Both the position numbers and the translations under genes were made by a program. The notes below the pieces were generated by a model. The model worked only from the letters and a program-made list of their open reading frames with translations. It made no database searches and was not told the DNA's origin. DNA of 64,000 nucleotides from Planctomycetota bacterium (GTDB lineage Bacteria; Planctomycetota; UBA1135; GCA-002686595). Positions 43,356 through 56,992 of this stretch are shown here, one piece after another (position 1 is the first letter of the stretch; each line of letters opens with the position of its first letter). The stretch covers positions 20,159-84,158 of the forward strand of contig JACKHS010000016.1 of assembly GCA_020638875.1 (NCBI GenBank), written 5' to 3'.

Positions 43356-43371
43356 GCGCGCCTCCGAAGCG

Positions 43372-43414
43372 AGTCGCACGCCACGCCCGACCGGTGCGGG
43401 GCGTGGCGTGCGAC
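43372..43414. terminator. Strong hairpin between convergent genes
   Basis: The 17-bp arms (43372-43388 and 43398-43414), left AGTCGCACGCCACGCCC, are perfectly complementary with a 9-base loop. It serves the rightward ADP-ribosylglycohydrolase and the leftward giant gene. Confidence 0.65.
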
Positions 43415-43431
43415 TGCGCCGACGGGAGCGC

Positions 43432-46400
43432 CTACTTGTCCACCGGCGCCGCCGGCGCCAACGACTCGAGGTAGGCCAAGAGCGCCAGGATCTCGTCCCG
43501 CTGGAAGGTGTTGAGCAGGCCCGCGGGCATGGTCGAGACGTCGCTCACGCGGCGCGAGTCGACCTCGGCGCGCGGCAGCACCAGCTCGCCCTCCTGGTAG
43601 GGGTCGTCGAGGACGTAGAGGTTCTCCGCGTCCTGGTCGACCACGCGCCCCGCGACGATCAGGCCGTCGGTGGTGAGGAAGACCTCGCTCTCGTAGCCCT
43701 CGAGGATCGACTTGGAGGGCTCGACGATCTGCGTCAGGAGCTCCTCGCGCGCGTACTTGCCGACCACGTCGGCGAGCGGCGGGCCGGTGCGGCCGCCCTC
43801 GTCGCCGACCTTGTGGCAGACGAGGCACGTGGCCGCCTCGAGCACCTCGCGGCCGCGCGGCGCGGCGGCGGCGTCGACGCGCGCGAGGTGCGCGCGCAGG
43901 TCGGCGACCTTCCAGTCGCGCACGAACTCGCGCGCGGGCGCGGCGGGGGCCGCGGTGACCTCCTCGCCGGGCAGCAGCGTCGCCGCGGGCAGCTCGTCCA
44001 CCACGTGCATCACGCCGTTCATGCGCACCCAGTGGCCGGGGAACGTGCAGACGTAGGGGTGGTCCGCCGGCTCGCTCGGCGCGACGAAGCGCAAGGTCTC
44101 GCGCTGGCCGGGCTGCAGCAGGTTCGTGTGCCAGAGGATCTCGGGGATCTCCGGGACGAAGCCCTTCGACGTGGCGTTCGGATCGGCCGCCATCGCCTCG
44201 CCGGCCTGGCCGACCACGGCGAGCGAGCCCGGCACGGCCACGACGAAGTTGTGCGGCATCAGGTCGACGTTGTGGAACACCACTTCGACCGGCCGGCCCG
44301 CCTGCACCGTGAACTCCTTGCGGTCGTACTGCAGCGCGTCGCGCACCGGGCGCAGCAGGATCACCTGCGGTCCGCGCGTGCGGCGCACCGAGTACAGCGC
44401 GAGCGCGTCCTCGCGCGGCAGCGTCGGGACGAGCTCGTCCGCGAAGGCCAGCAGCTCGCGGCCCTCGGGCCCCTCGAAGTCGCCCTCGCCGCCGCTCGCG
44501 AAGACGCGCGCGAGCGACGCCGCGAGCGCCTCGCGCGTGCCCGCCGGCCACTCGCGCTCCATCAGCGAGCGCAGCGCGCCGACGGTCGCCAGGCGCACGC
44601 GCGGGTCCTCGAAGCGCGCGAGCAGCGCGCCGAGCGTCTCGTCCAGGCGCGTGTCGAGGCTCGCCAGCGCGCCGATGGCCGCGCGGCGCACGGCGAGCTC
44701 GGGCGGCGTGACGTCGAGCGTCACGCTCGGGTTCGGCGCGGGCGTCGGCGCGGACTGGTAGACGACGCGGCGCTGCGCGTCGAACACGCTCAGCACGAAG
44801 CCGTCGAGGCGTTGCAGGAACTGCCCCTGGTTCTCGGTGCGGTTCCAGACGCGCAACGCGTCGACCGCGACCTCGCCGCCGAGGTCGAGCTCCCACCACG
44901 GGTTCGGCATGTCCTCGATGGTGTGCGTCTGCCCGTTCGCGGCGTACGTGCCGCTCGTGATGCCGTCGACCGCGCGCTGCGCGACGCCGCCCCACGCGAC
45001 GGACGATTGCGTCGCCGTGCCCTGCGGCGCGACGTTCACGCCGTTCGACAACACCTCGACCTCGGCGAGCGTGAGCGTGCGTTGCTCGCCCGGCAGCTCG
45101 ATGCGCACGTAGCGCCCGCGCGTCTCGGCGCGGCCGCCGCCCGCAGCGGCGAGCTCGGGCGGCAGCCCGTCGCAGAGCGGCAACACGTGCGGCCAGAGCT
45201 GCGCGCGCAGCGCCGGCGAGGAGAGGTAGGGCAGCGCCTCGAGCAGGCTCGTGAGCGCGCCCGGGCTCTGCAGCCCTTCGCGCCACGCCGCGCTCGGGTC
45301 GCCGTCCGCCTCGATGCGCGACGCGGTCGCCAGGCGGCGCGTCGACGCGCGCCGGCCGTCGCGCGCGCGAGCCGCGCCAGGTCGGCGCGCGGGAACTCGC
45401 TCGCCGGCAGGCAGCAGCGCAGCGCGGCGAAGAGGCCCATCAGCAGGTGGTCGGTGTGCCTGCCGGAGGTCGCGTCGGCGCGCTCGATCGCGTCGAGCAG
45501 CGCCGCGCTCGGGCGGCCGCCGGCGCCGGCCAGCGCGCGCGCCGCGTCCAGGTACTCGTCCGCGCCGAGCCCGTGGCGCGCGAGGCGCTCGCGCAGCACC
45601 GGCGGGTTCGGCCGCGCGCGACGCAGCTCGTCGGTGCCCAGCCGCTCGAGCAGGTGCGCGAGCCCGTCGGGGTCGTCCTCGGCGAACGCCTGGCCGGAGC
45701 CGAGCGCCGCGCGCCACTGCGGCTCGAGCGTGCGCAGCGTCTCACCGAGCGCGTAGTCGAGGAAGCGGTCGGTGGGGCGGCGCCAGGCGCGCAGCGCGAG
45801 CTCGGCCGCGCGCGGCTCGGGGAAGAACGAGAGCGCGACGACGGCCTCGAGGCGCACGCGCGGCGCGGGGTCGTCCACCGCGGCGGCGAGCAGGTCGAGC
45901 GGCGCGCTCGCGTGGTGGCGCTGCGAGCGCAGGAGGCGCACCGCGGCGGCGCGGGCGCGCGCGTCGGGGCTCGCGAGCAGCTCGCGCAACAGCGCCTCGT
46001 CGAGCACGTCGTGCTGCGCCTGCAGCCAGAGCAGCTCGAGCAGGAAGTGCTCGGTCGCCTCGCCGCCGCGCGCCGCGAGCGCGCCGTCGCGGGCCGCGCG
46101 CGCCGCGCGCACCACCTCGGCGTCGTCGCGCGCCGAGAGCTCGGCACGCGTCCGGTAGCGCACGCGATCCTGCTCGTCGCGCAGCAGCTCGACGAGCTCG
46201 CCCACCGGGCGTCCGGCGATCGGCGCGGGCTCGAGCAGCGGGCGCTCGGCCATGCGCACGCGGTACACGCGGCCGTGCGCCTTGTCGCGGCTGGGGTCGC
46301 GCAGGTGGTGCTGCATGTGGCCGATCAGCGGGTTCTGCCAGTCGAGCAGGTACACCGCGCCGTCGGGGCCGACCTCGATGTCGACCGGGCGGAAGCGCGG

Positions 46401-48299
46401 GTCCGCGCTGAACAGCAGCGGGTCGACCTCCTCGGCGCCGAAGCCCGAGCCCGCGTCGAGCACCTCGTACTGGAAGAGCCCCTGGAAGCCGATCACGTTC
46501 GCGATCAGGTAGTTGCCCTGGTTCTCCGCGGGGAAGTGCGGGCTCGAGAGGATCTCGGTGCCGCCCGCCGGGCGCGAGCGCTGGCGGAAGAACGTGTCGA
46601 TGCCGCGGTGCTTGTCGGGCGGGATCGTGTGGCCGTTGAAGGCCAGCGCGAAGTAGTTCTGGTTGCCGGTGCCGTCGGTGACGAAGTCCTGGCCCCAGTG
46701 GTCGAAGACGTGGCCGTGCGGGTTCGCGAAGTTGTAGGGCACGTAGCGCTCGACCTTCCAGGTGCGCGGCTCGAAGCGCCACACGCAGCCGTTCTGGTTG
46801 CGCAGCGCGCCCTCGAGCGTCTCCACCTGCGACATGTGGAAGGTGCCCTCCTGGAAGTAGAGCGCGCCCTCCGGGCCGAAGACGAAGCTGTTGGCGGAGT
46901 GGTGCGTGTCGGCCGAGGAGAGGCCGTGCAGCACGCGCTCGCGTCGGTCGACGTGGTCGTCGCCGTCGGTGTCCTCGAGGAACAAGAGGTCGGGCGCGTT
47001 GGCGACGTACACGCCGCCGTTCCAGAACTCGAAGCCGGTCGGGTTGTGCAGGTCGTCGACGAACGTGGTGCAGCGGTCGGCGCGGCCGTCGCCGTCGGCG
47101 TCCTCGAGGATCAGCAGCTTGTCGTTCATCGGCTCGCCCGGCTTCCAGTGCGGGTAGGTCGGCCAGCAGGCCACCCACAGGCGGCCGCGCGCGTCCCACG
47201 ACATCTGCACCGGGTTGACGAGCTCGGGGAAGGTCTCCTCGCTGGCGAACAGCTCGACGCGCATGCCCTCGGGCGTCGTCATCTGCGCGAGCGCCTGCTC
47301 GCCCGAGAGGAAGTCCCACGCGCCGCCGGGCAGCGGGCCGGGCTTGTTCGTCTCGACCGGGATCAGCGGCGGCAGGTCGCCGTGGACCGCGGCGGGGTCC
47401 GCGCCGCGCGCGAGCGCGTGGATGCGCTCGTCCTCGACGTCACAGGCGGCGTCGAGCACGACGAGTTCGCGCTGCAGCACGGTGAAGTTGGTGACGCCGT
47501 CGTACTCGAGCGAGCTGCGCCCGCCGTAGACGTTGTAGCCGTCCGTCGCGCGGTAGCGGTTGAACCACAGGAGGTTCTTGTGCAGCACGAGCGCGCGCAG
47601 CGCCTCGAGGTCGGCGGCCGCCGCGTCGTCGTCGCGCGCGCCGAACAGCGCGGCGACGATCTCGGCCGAGAGCAGGCGGTCGCCCTCCGCCGTGAGGTGC
47701 AGGCCGTTGATCGTGAGCGGCGCGTCCTGCGCGGCGTAGAGCGCGCGCGAGCGCTCGAACAGGTCGACGAAGGCGACGCCGGCGTCGGCCGCGACGCGCC
47801 GCATCGCCGCGGTGTAGCGCGCGAGCCGCGCGTCGTGCGCGCGCCCGTCGGGCAGGCTGGGGTCGTGCAGGTCCTCGAACGCGACGGGGGAGAACAGCAC
47901 CACGCGCGGCGGGCCCTCGCCGGAGTAGTCCGCGCTCGCCAGGTGCTCGAGGTACTCGCGCAGGTCCTGCTCGAAGGCCGGCAGCCCCGCCTCGCCGCCG
48001 AAGGATTCGACCCAGCCGAAGAACGCGAACACCACGTCCGCCTCGACGCGCGCGAGGTGCTCGTCCGGCGTGCCGAAGCCCGCCGTGCGCTGGCGCACCG
48101 TCAGCTCGTCGCCCGAGAAGCCGAGGTTGCGGAACGACAGCTCGAGCTCGGGGAAGCGCGCCTGCAGCCGCGCCTCCAGCCAACCGTGGTGCTGCATGCG
48201 CTCGGCGAGCGCGTTGCCGACGAGCGCGACGTGGTCGCCGCGGTGCAGCTCGAGGGGCGGGGAGAGTTGCGCGGCAAGAGCGAGGAGGAGCGGGATCAT
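43432..48299 (-). pseudogene. Giant exported protein: SGNH-like, propeller, HEAT, discoidin-like, cupredoxin and PVC-type cytochrome c domains; one frameshift
   Basis: Two overlapping frames read as one gene of about 1621 codons. In order from a signal-like N-terminus: an SGNH-hydrolase-like domain (about 15-215; the GDS block is degenerate, the LTINGLHLTAEG block is kept); a PVC-type propeller (about 330-690, MSWDARGRLWVACWPTYP, DADGDGRADRCTTF, LYFQEGTFHMSQVE); HEAT repeats (about 720-1000); a discoidin-like carbohydrate domain (about 1050-1170, NPWWELDLGG); more HEAT; a type-1 copper domain (about 1300-1440, FHNVDLMPHNF and CTFPGHWVRMNGVM); and a PVC heme domain with CLVCH near 1493. The frame changes in a (CG)n tract at 45360-45369, where two extra bases restore the reading. 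This could be real or a sequencing error. The likely role is a periplasmic redox enzyme on sugars. The substrate is unknown. Confidence 0.85.
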
Positions 48300-48375
48300 C
48301 GCGGCGGAGGGGGCGTGGCCTCGCGACGGGGGAGCGGCGGACCCCGGCGAGGCGCGCGGTCCGCTCGCGGGCGCG

Positions 48376-48671
48376 CTACTCGATCGCCTCGGCCGCCTGG
48401 CGCTCGACCTCGGCGTAGGCCTTCTCGAGGTCGCGTACCAGTTTGTCGAGGTGCTCCTGCTCGTCGGGGTCGAGGTTCCCCGCGCACTTGTCCTGCAGCA
48501 TCGTCAGGTCGTCGAGCACCATGCGCGCGTTGTCGAGGATCACCGCCTTCGTGCGCGTCACCGGGTTCTCGAGCAGGCCGAGCGACATCAGGCCCTGGTA
48601 GCCGAGGCGCGTGATGAACAGGCGGAAGTTGCCGCCCGGGAGCGGCAGGTCCGCGGCGCTGCGACCGTCGC

Positions 48672-48675
<4 letters not shown>
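48376..48675 (-). CDS. DUF1844-family small protein
   Basis: The 99-residue protein matches the DUF1844 pattern: a core FRLFITRLGYQGLMSLGLLENPVTRTKAVILDNARMVLDDLTML, then a helical C-terminus LDKLVRDLEKAYAEVE. The function is unknown. The start GTG 48675 overlaps the pyrG stop as GTGA, so translation is coupled to pyrG. In other bacteria the family is usually a small stand-alone cytoplasmic protein. Confidence 0.82.
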
Positions 48676-50309
<1,634 letters not shown>

Positions 50310-50319
50310 GTCCGGGAGA

Positions 50320-51132
50320 TCAGGGGTTGGCGCTGGGGTGCGGAGAGCGGTGTGCGGTGCGGGTCACGAAGGCCTCGTAGTCCGCGGCGGTGTCGATGCC
50401 CGTGGGCGCGTGCGCGGCGTCGAGCACGCGCAGCCGGCCGCCGGCTTCCAGCCAGCGCAGCTGCTCGAGGTTCTCGGCGCGCTCGAGCGGGCTCGGCGGC
50501 AGCGCGACGAAGCGCGCCAGGGCGTCGGGGCGGAAGGCGTACACGCCCACGTGCCGCAGCCAGGTCGGCGCGGCGCCCGCGCGGGCGTGCGAGGCGTCGG
50601 GGATCGCGGCGCGCGAGAAGTAGAGCGCGTCGCCGTTCGCCGCGCGCACGACCTTGACCGCGCTCGGGCGCGCGGCCTCCGCGGGCGCGAGCGGCGTGCA
50701 GAGCGTGGCGAGCTCGACCGCGTCCTCGTGGAAGGCGTCGACGAGGCGCGCGAGGTCCGCCGCCGCGACGTCGGGCTCGTCGGCCTGCACGTTCAGCACG
50801 ACGTCGAAGGGGCCCTCGCCGGCCGCGGCGAGCGCGCGCCAGGCCTCGTGCACGCGGTCGGTACCGCTCTGGTGCGCGGCGTCGGTCATGAGCGCCTCCA
50901 GGCCCACCGCGCGCGCGGCGTCCAGGATCTCCTCGCTGTCGGTCGCCACCACCACGCGCTCCACGGCGCCGCCCGTCAGCACGTTGCGCGCGCTGTGCTC
51001 GAACAGGTAGGCGCCCGTCTCGCGCAACAGCATCTTGCGCGGCAGCCGGGTGGAGCCGAGCCGAGCCGGGAGGATGGCCACCGCGCGGAGGGTTCGGCGG
51101 GAACCCGGGGGCTGCGGGGCGGCCGGCGACAT
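50320..51132 (-). CDS. kdsB: 3-deoxy-manno-octulosonate cytidylyltransferase
   Basis: It activates KDO as CMP-KDO using CTP, for LPS inner-core synthesis. The 270-residue protein has the nucleotide-binding start AILPARLGSTRLPRKMLLRETG, VVVATDSEEILDAA, SGTDRVHEAWR, LNVQADEPDV and the C-terminal GIDTAADYEAF. Its ATG overlaps the stop of the upstream lipoprotein gene (TGATG), and pyrG follows 10 bases later. Confidence 0.94.
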   Translation of the reverse strand: MSPAAPQPPGSRRTLRAVAILPARLGSTRLPRKMLLRETGAYLFEHSARNVLTGGAVERVVVATDSEEILDAARAVGLEALMTDAAHQSGTDRVHEAWRALAAAGEGPFDVVLNVQADEPDVAAADLARLVDAFHEDAVELATLCTPLAPAEAARPSAVKVVRAANGDALYFSRAAIPDASHARAGAAPTWLRHVGVYAFRPDALARFVALPPSPLERAENLEQLRWLEAGGRLRVLDAAHAPTGIDTAADYEAFVTRTAHRSPHPSANP

Positions 51133-51686
51133 CACTTCTTGTGCTTGAGCGGCTCGGGCTTCTTGAAGACGCGCGTGCCGTCGTCGTTCTCGATGACCTG
51201 CGCCTGCATCACCGCGCCCTGCATCTGCAAGAACACCACGCGGCACTTGCGGAAGGCGTCGCAGGCGGGCGCGCGCGAGCCGTCGGTGACGAGGAACGTC
51301 GTGCCGCGCGGGGTCTCGACCTCGAGCGACTGCACCGCGGAGCCGCCGGTGGCCGGCGCGTAGCCGGGCGTGGCGTACTGCTGGTAGCCGCCCGCCTCGA
51401 ACTCGCGCAGCATCGCCTGCATGTCGGGGTTCGAGGTGATCTTGGTGCCCGCGGTCGTGCGCTTCTCGCTGTAGAACTCGACCGGGTCGGTGTGCGCCTC
51501 GTTGACCAGCGTCATGCGCACGTGCGTGCGGTAGTCCACGAACGTGACGCGCACGGGGTCGTAGGAGCCCTTCGCGCTCGACGCGCTCGAGCTCGTCGAG
51601 GCGCAGGCGGCGAGGAGCAGCCCGCACAGGGCGAGCGGCAGGAACAGGAGCTGGGCGGCGCGCGGCCGGAGGCGTCGTCGGAGCAT
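51132..51686 (-). CDS. Small lipoprotein of unknown function
   Basis: The 184-residue protein has a signal peptide and lipobox LLAAC (Cys near residue 27), followed by a Ser-rich linker. The mature domain (about 40-180) is mixed alpha/beta, with VRVTFVDYRTHVRMTLV, FEAGGYQQYATPGYAPA and CRVVFLQMQGAVMQAQVIENDD. I do not recognise a family. The frame extends upstream, but ATG 51686 starts the signal peptide. Overlap with kdsB suggests an outer-membrane or LPS-related role (inference). Confidence 0.72.
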   Translation of the reverse strand: MLRRRLRPRAAQLLFLPLALCGLLLAACASTSSSASSAKGSYDPVRVTFVDYRTHVRMTLVNEAHTDPVEFYSEKRTTAGTKITSNPDMQAMLREFEAGGYQQYATPGYAPATGGSAVQSLEVETPRGTTFLVTDGSRAPACDAFRKCRVVFLQMQGAVMQAQVIENDDGTRVFKKPEPLKHKK

Positions 51687-51866
51687 GGAGAGGCGGTGGG
51701 GGCAGACGTCCAGGGCCCTGTCCACCGCGCGAATCCGAGCTCGCGCGCGTCCTGGTTCCCCCGGCACGGAGGCTCCAGGATAGGCGCTCGGCGCGGCGAT
51801 TCCAAGCGCGCGCGCGGCTCGTCGCGCGCATCTCGCCGCGGCGCCGGCGGGCGCCCCCGCTGCGGG

Positions 51867-54329
51867 TCAGTCGCGGACCGGTCGCCCGTCGTCGGGCACC
51901 GCGAAGCGCGGTCCCACGAAGAGCAGCAGCTCGCCGACGCGCACCAGCCCGTCGCGCATCGCCAGGTGCCCGTCGGCGCTCTCGAACACGTCGTCGGGCA
52001 GGCCCTCGGCGTCGCCGAAGACGAGTGGCGCGTCCGAGCCGGCCGCCACCGCGTGCAGCGCCGGCGCGTCCGCGCGCTCGAGCTCCTGCTCGGCCTCCTC
52101 CATGGGCACGCGGCACTTCAGCCAGAGCGTGGCCGGGATGCGGTCCCCGCGGCGGAAGTCGCCGCCGATGGGGTTGTACTCGGGCTCGAACAGCTCCTCG
52201 CCCGGGATCAGCACGAAGCCCTCGCGCAGCACCGAGCCGGCGGGCCAGGAGCTCGTCGGCTGGAAGCCGAGGCCGGGCTGGTGGTCGTTGCGCCACCACG
52301 ACTTCATGTCGGGCACCGTCAGGCGGTCGATGAACGCGTAGTCGCGCTCGAAGCCGGTCGGCGTGTACCAGTGGTAGGTGATCCAGCCGAAGTCCTCGTT
52401 GGGCAGGCGCTCGTAGTCGTAGCCGAGCAGCACGAGCTCCTCGCGCGCGCCGCTGGGGCCGCGGCCGACGAAGGTCTGCGGCACGGGCAGCGCGTCCTCG
52501 AGCTGCTGCGCGCGCCGGTAGGCCGCGGGGTCGGGCGCGGTGACGAGCTCCCACGGGCGCCGCAGCCGCCGGCCCGACCAGGCGTAGCGCTCGGGGTCGC
52601 GCGGGTCGCGCGACAGGTTGCGCAGCACCTTCACGTCGCGCAGGCCCGGGTCGGTGTCCGCGTCCCAGAACGAGTTCGCCACCTCGAAGTGCTCGTCGAG
52701 CGCGCGCGTCAGGTCCTCGTGCAGCGCGAAGATCGAGTCGTGCACGATCAGCCAGTGCGAGGTCACGAGCTCGTGCAGCAGTTGCTCGTGCTGCGCGTCG
52801 TCGAGCGCGTCCCAGTCGTCGACGTGCTCGCTCAGCTTGGCCAGGCCGAGGTCGGCGCTGCCGCGTCCGAACACGGCCCAGTGGTAGGCGGAGCAGACGC
52901 GCACCTTGAACCACGGCTCGCCGCGCGCCTCGACGCGCGCGCGGTCCTCGGCCACGGCGCGGTTGACGAAGTCCATCGCCTCCCAGTACACGCCGTACCG
53001 TCGCGTGTTGACGGCGAGCAGCGAGCGCACGCCGAGCAGCGCCGACGCGGCGGCGAGCGCGAGGCCGCCCACCGGCCGCAGCCGCGCCCAGCGCCCGCGC
53101 AGCGCGTCCGCGAGCCAGCCCCAACCCCAGCCGCACAGCGGCGCGATCAGCGGCAGCAGCGGCAGCCACAGGCGGAAGGACTTCGAGCCCTTCACGCTCA
53201 TCACGGCCACGCTGAGCGCGAGCGCGCCCAGCAGCAGGCTCGAGCGCCAGTTCACGCGCCACCACGCGTGCGCGAGGCCGAGGACGCCGAGCGCCATCAC
53301 CGGCGGCACGAGCATCCAGGGCAGCTCGCGGAAGTACCAGCCGAGGCCCTGCAGCGAGCCGTCGCCCTCGGTCGGCGCGCTCTGCACCGCGCCCTCCATG
53401 TGGCGCAGGTTGATCTCGTAGAGGTCGCGCACCCACTGCTGGTCCGTGAGCCCCAGGTGCACGAGCGCCGACACCACCACGCCGAGCACGTTCTCGATCA
53501 GGTAGTTCTGGATGCTCACGCCCCACTGGCCGTAGCTCGCCTTGTCGAGCACGACCTGCGCGAGGATGCCGAGCAGGAACCCGCCGAGCACCGCGAGCAC
53601 GTTCACGACGTGCTTGCGCCGGTCGCGCAGGAGCAGGAGCAGCACGAGCGCGCCGCTGATCAGCAGCGTCTGGTACGCCATCAGGAACGCGCCGCCGAGC
53701 GCGAGGCCGCCGAGCACCGCGCGCCTGCGCGAGCCGCGCTCGAGCAGCAGGTCGACGCCGAGCGCGACGCCCACCGCGGCCGCGACGCCGGAGACCGGCG
53801 AGACGCTGTACTGCAGGAAGGCCGGGTTGAGCGCGCACACCAGGCCCGCGGCCCAGCCCGCCTGCCGGCCGCCGAGCCGCGCGCCGAGCCGCGTGCACAG
53901 CAGCACGAGCGCGAGGCCGAGGCCCATCTGGAACACGCGCACGGCGGCGACGACCGCGTGCAGGTCCTGAAGCCCGACGAGCTTCGCGACGCCGAAGAAC
54001 GGCACGAGCAGCGTCGAGAACGCGAGCGAGCGCACCGCGCCGCCGGCCTGCAGCTCCTGGTCGCTGACGAGCGCGAGCGCGCGCTCCATGTACTCGACCG
54101 AGTCGGCGAGCTGGTAGCCCTCGAGCTGGTACCACGAGAAGGCCTGCAGCGCGCACGTCAGGGCCAAGAGCAGCAGCGTGCCGCGCTCGCGCAGCCGCGG
54201 GAGCGCCAGACCGTCGGCGCCGACGCGGGCCCCCGGCGGGGGCGGGGCGGCGGAGCTGCGGCTGACGAACGGCACCGCGCCCGGCGCGGGGCGCTCGCGG
54301 CCGAGGTAGTCGCGCTCGTCGGCGTCCAT
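51867..54329 (-). CDS. Large polytopic membrane protein, GT39/PMT-like glycosyltransferase
   Basis: The 820 residues contain about ten hydrophobic spans between residues 50 and 450. A soluble domain of about 370 residues follows. The first loop after TM1 carries YQLADSVEYMERALAL, an acidic loop motif as in GT39/ArnT-like polyprenyl-phosphate glycosyltransferases. The later architecture (AGWAAGLVCALNPAFLQYSVSP) fits the PMT_2 group. The C-terminal part has beta-rich segments such as FGWITYHWYTPTG and GEELFEPEYNPIGGDFRRGD with no family I can name. It is probably an envelope glycosyltransferase. It lies upstream of the lipoprotein-kdsB-pyrG unit after a 180-bp gap. Confidence 0.7.
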   Translation of the reverse strand: MDADERDYLGRERPAPGAVPFVSRSSAAPPPPGARVGADGLALPRLRERGTLLLLALTCALQAFSWYQLEGYQLADSVEYMERALALVSDQELQAGGAVRSLAFSTLLVPFFGVAKLVGLQDLHAVVAAVRVFQMGLGLALVLLCTRLGARLGGRQAGWAAGLVCALNPAFLQYSVSPVSGVAAAVGVALGVDLLLERGSRRRAVLGGLALGGAFLMAYQTLLISGALVLLLLLRDRRKHVVNVLAVLGGFLLGILAQVVLDKASYGQWGVSIQNYLIENVLGVVVSALVHLGLTDQQWVRDLYEINLRHMEGAVQSAPTEGDGSLQGLGWYFRELPWMLVPPVMALGVLGLAHAWWRVNWRSSLLLGALALSVAVMSVKGSKSFRLWLPLLPLIAPLCGWGWGWLADALRGRWARLRPVGGLALAAASALLGVRSLLAVNTRRYGVYWEAMDFVNRAVAEDRARVEARGEPWFKVRVCSAYHWAVFGRGSADLGLAKLSEHVDDWDALDDAQHEQLLHELVTSHWLIVHDSIFALHEDLTRALDEHFEVANSFWDADTDPGLRDVKVLRNLSRDPRDPERYAWSGRRLRRPWELVTAPDPAAYRRAQQLEDALPVPQTFVGRGPSGAREELVLLGYDYERLPNEDFGWITYHWYTPTGFERDYAFIDRLTVPDMKSWWRNDHQPGLGFQPTSSWPAGSVLREGFVLIPGEELFEPEYNPIGGDFRRGDRIPATLWLKCRVPMEEAEQELERADAPALHAVAAGSDAPLVFGDAEGLPDDVFESADGHLAMRDGLVRVGELLLFVGPRFAVPDDGRPVRD

Positions 54330-54474
54330 AGGCGCGCGAGGATACGCGAGCCGCGGCCGTTCGCCTCCGCCCGAGCGCGCCGATCGCGTCGCGCGAGCCG
54401 CGCTCCGCGCCGCACCCGGCTGTGGATGTAGGTCGCACCCACACACCATCTGGTGGGAATCTCACCCTTTCCCT

Positions 54475-54503
54475 TTGACTCGCCTCCGCGCGGCTGGGAT
54501 AAC
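54475..54503 (+). promoter_or_regulatory. Promoter of the LysM gene
   Basis: TTGACT (54475-54480), a 17-base spacer and GATAAC (54498-54503). This is one of the best promoter matches in the window. The leader is about 80 bases. Confidence 0.65.
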
Positions 54504-54590
54504 GAGCGGGTCTCGGGGGGCGCTCGCGCCGCGCAGGGAACGCCTCCGTAACCCTCCTTCTTCCAAGGATTTAGCTCCGCCGCCGCACCG

Positions 54591-55415
54591 ATGGGGAAGT
54601 TCGAGAAGATCGTCGTTCTGGCCGTGTTCTTCCTGGTGACCGTGATCTTCGTGGTCGCGCTGAACCCGGGCTCCGACCGCGAGGAGGGCTACGGCATGGG
54701 GGCCCCCGGGAGCGTCGCCCAGGTCGAGGAGCCTGAGGCGCAGGACACTGCCGCCGAGGACCTCGCGCTGGTGCGCCGCGACCGCGACCCGAACCCGCGC
54801 CGCACGCGCGACGAGGGCACCGGCCCCCTGGCGCCGACCCCGCGTCCGTCCGCCGACCTCGGCGCCGGGCTGACCCTGCAGGAGCGCCAGCGCCAGGACC
54901 AGGAGGCCGCCGCCGCGCAGCGGCCCGACCTCCTGCTCGACGCCGGCGCCGACGTGCCGAGCCGCACGCGCGAGCTGCCCGCCGGCGCCGCGCTCGTCAC
55001 GCTCGAGGGCCTGGCCGACACGTGGGAGGAGGACATCAAGGAGTACACCTGGCGCAAGGGCGACACCTTCGTGAAGGTCGCCGAGCGCTTCTACGGCGAC
55101 GCCGCGATGGTCGCGCTGCTGCGCCGCTTCAACGAGGGCGTCAGCTACACCGCGCCCGGCGACAAGGTGCTCGTGCCGGTCTTCGATCGCCGAGACGAGC
55201 CGGTCGCCGCGGCGCTGCCCGACGCGAAGCCGAAGCCGGCCGCGCAGCTCCCCGCGGGCAGCAACTACACCGTCGTCGAGGGCGACAGCCTGTGGGTGAT
55301 CGCCAAGAAGGTCTACGGCCAGGGCGCCAAGTGGGAGGCCCTGTACGAGGCCAACCGCGACCAGCTCGACTCGCCCGACGACGTGAGCATCGGCATGGTG
55401 CTGCGCATCCCCTGA
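54591..55415 (+). CDS. Membrane-anchored protein with two LysM domains
   Basis: The 274-residue protein has an N-terminal membrane anchor or signal (IVVLAVFFLVTVIFVVAL, residues 7-24) and a disordered Pro/Asp/Arg-rich linker (30-140). Two LysM domains follow: YTWRKGDTFVKVAERFYGDAAMVALLRRFN (about 150-200) and YTVVEGDSLWVIAKKVYGQGAKWEALYEAN (about 223-273). LysM binds peptidoglycan N-acetylglucosamine, so it probably tethers the inner membrane to the wall. An intrinsic terminator follows at 55442-55474. Confidence 0.88.
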   Translation: MGKFEKIVVLAVFFLVTVIFVVALNPGSDREEGYGMGAPGSVAQVEEPEAQDTAAEDLALVRRDRDPNPRRTRDEGTGPLAPTPRPSADLGAGLTLQERQRQDQEAAAAQRPDLLLDAGADVPSRTRELPAGAALVTLEGLADTWEEDIKEYTWRKGDTFVKVAERFYGDAAMVALLRRFNEGVSYTAPGDKVLVPVFDRRDEPVAAALPDAKPKPAAQLPAGSNYTVVEGDSLWVIAKKVYGQGAKWEALYEANRDQLDSPDDVSIGMVLRIP

Positions 55416-55441
55416 CGCGCGGCGCTCACGACGGACGCACG

Positions 55442-55474
55442 GCGGCCCGGCCCTCGCGCCGGGCCGCTTCGTTT
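55442..55474 (+). terminator. Intrinsic terminator after the LysM gene
   Basis: GCGGCCCGGC (55442-55451), loop CCTCGC, GCCGGGCCGC (55458-55467), then TTCGTTT. It sits between convergent genes. Confidence 0.75.
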
Positions 55475-55499
55475 CCGGCGCGCCGCGCGCCGCGCCGAC

Positions 55500-56930
<1,431 letters not shown>

Positions 56931-56992
56931 GCGGAGAGCGTACCGTGGCGCGCGTGCGACGCTCGACGAGAAGGCTGGAGGAGGGGCGCGCC

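Noticed and set aside
50320..54465. A 1381-codon minus-strand open frame
   Set aside because: Only its C-terminal 270 codons (kdsB) are real. The rest is an out-of-frame shadow of the lipoprotein and GT39-like genes, a common result of very high GC.
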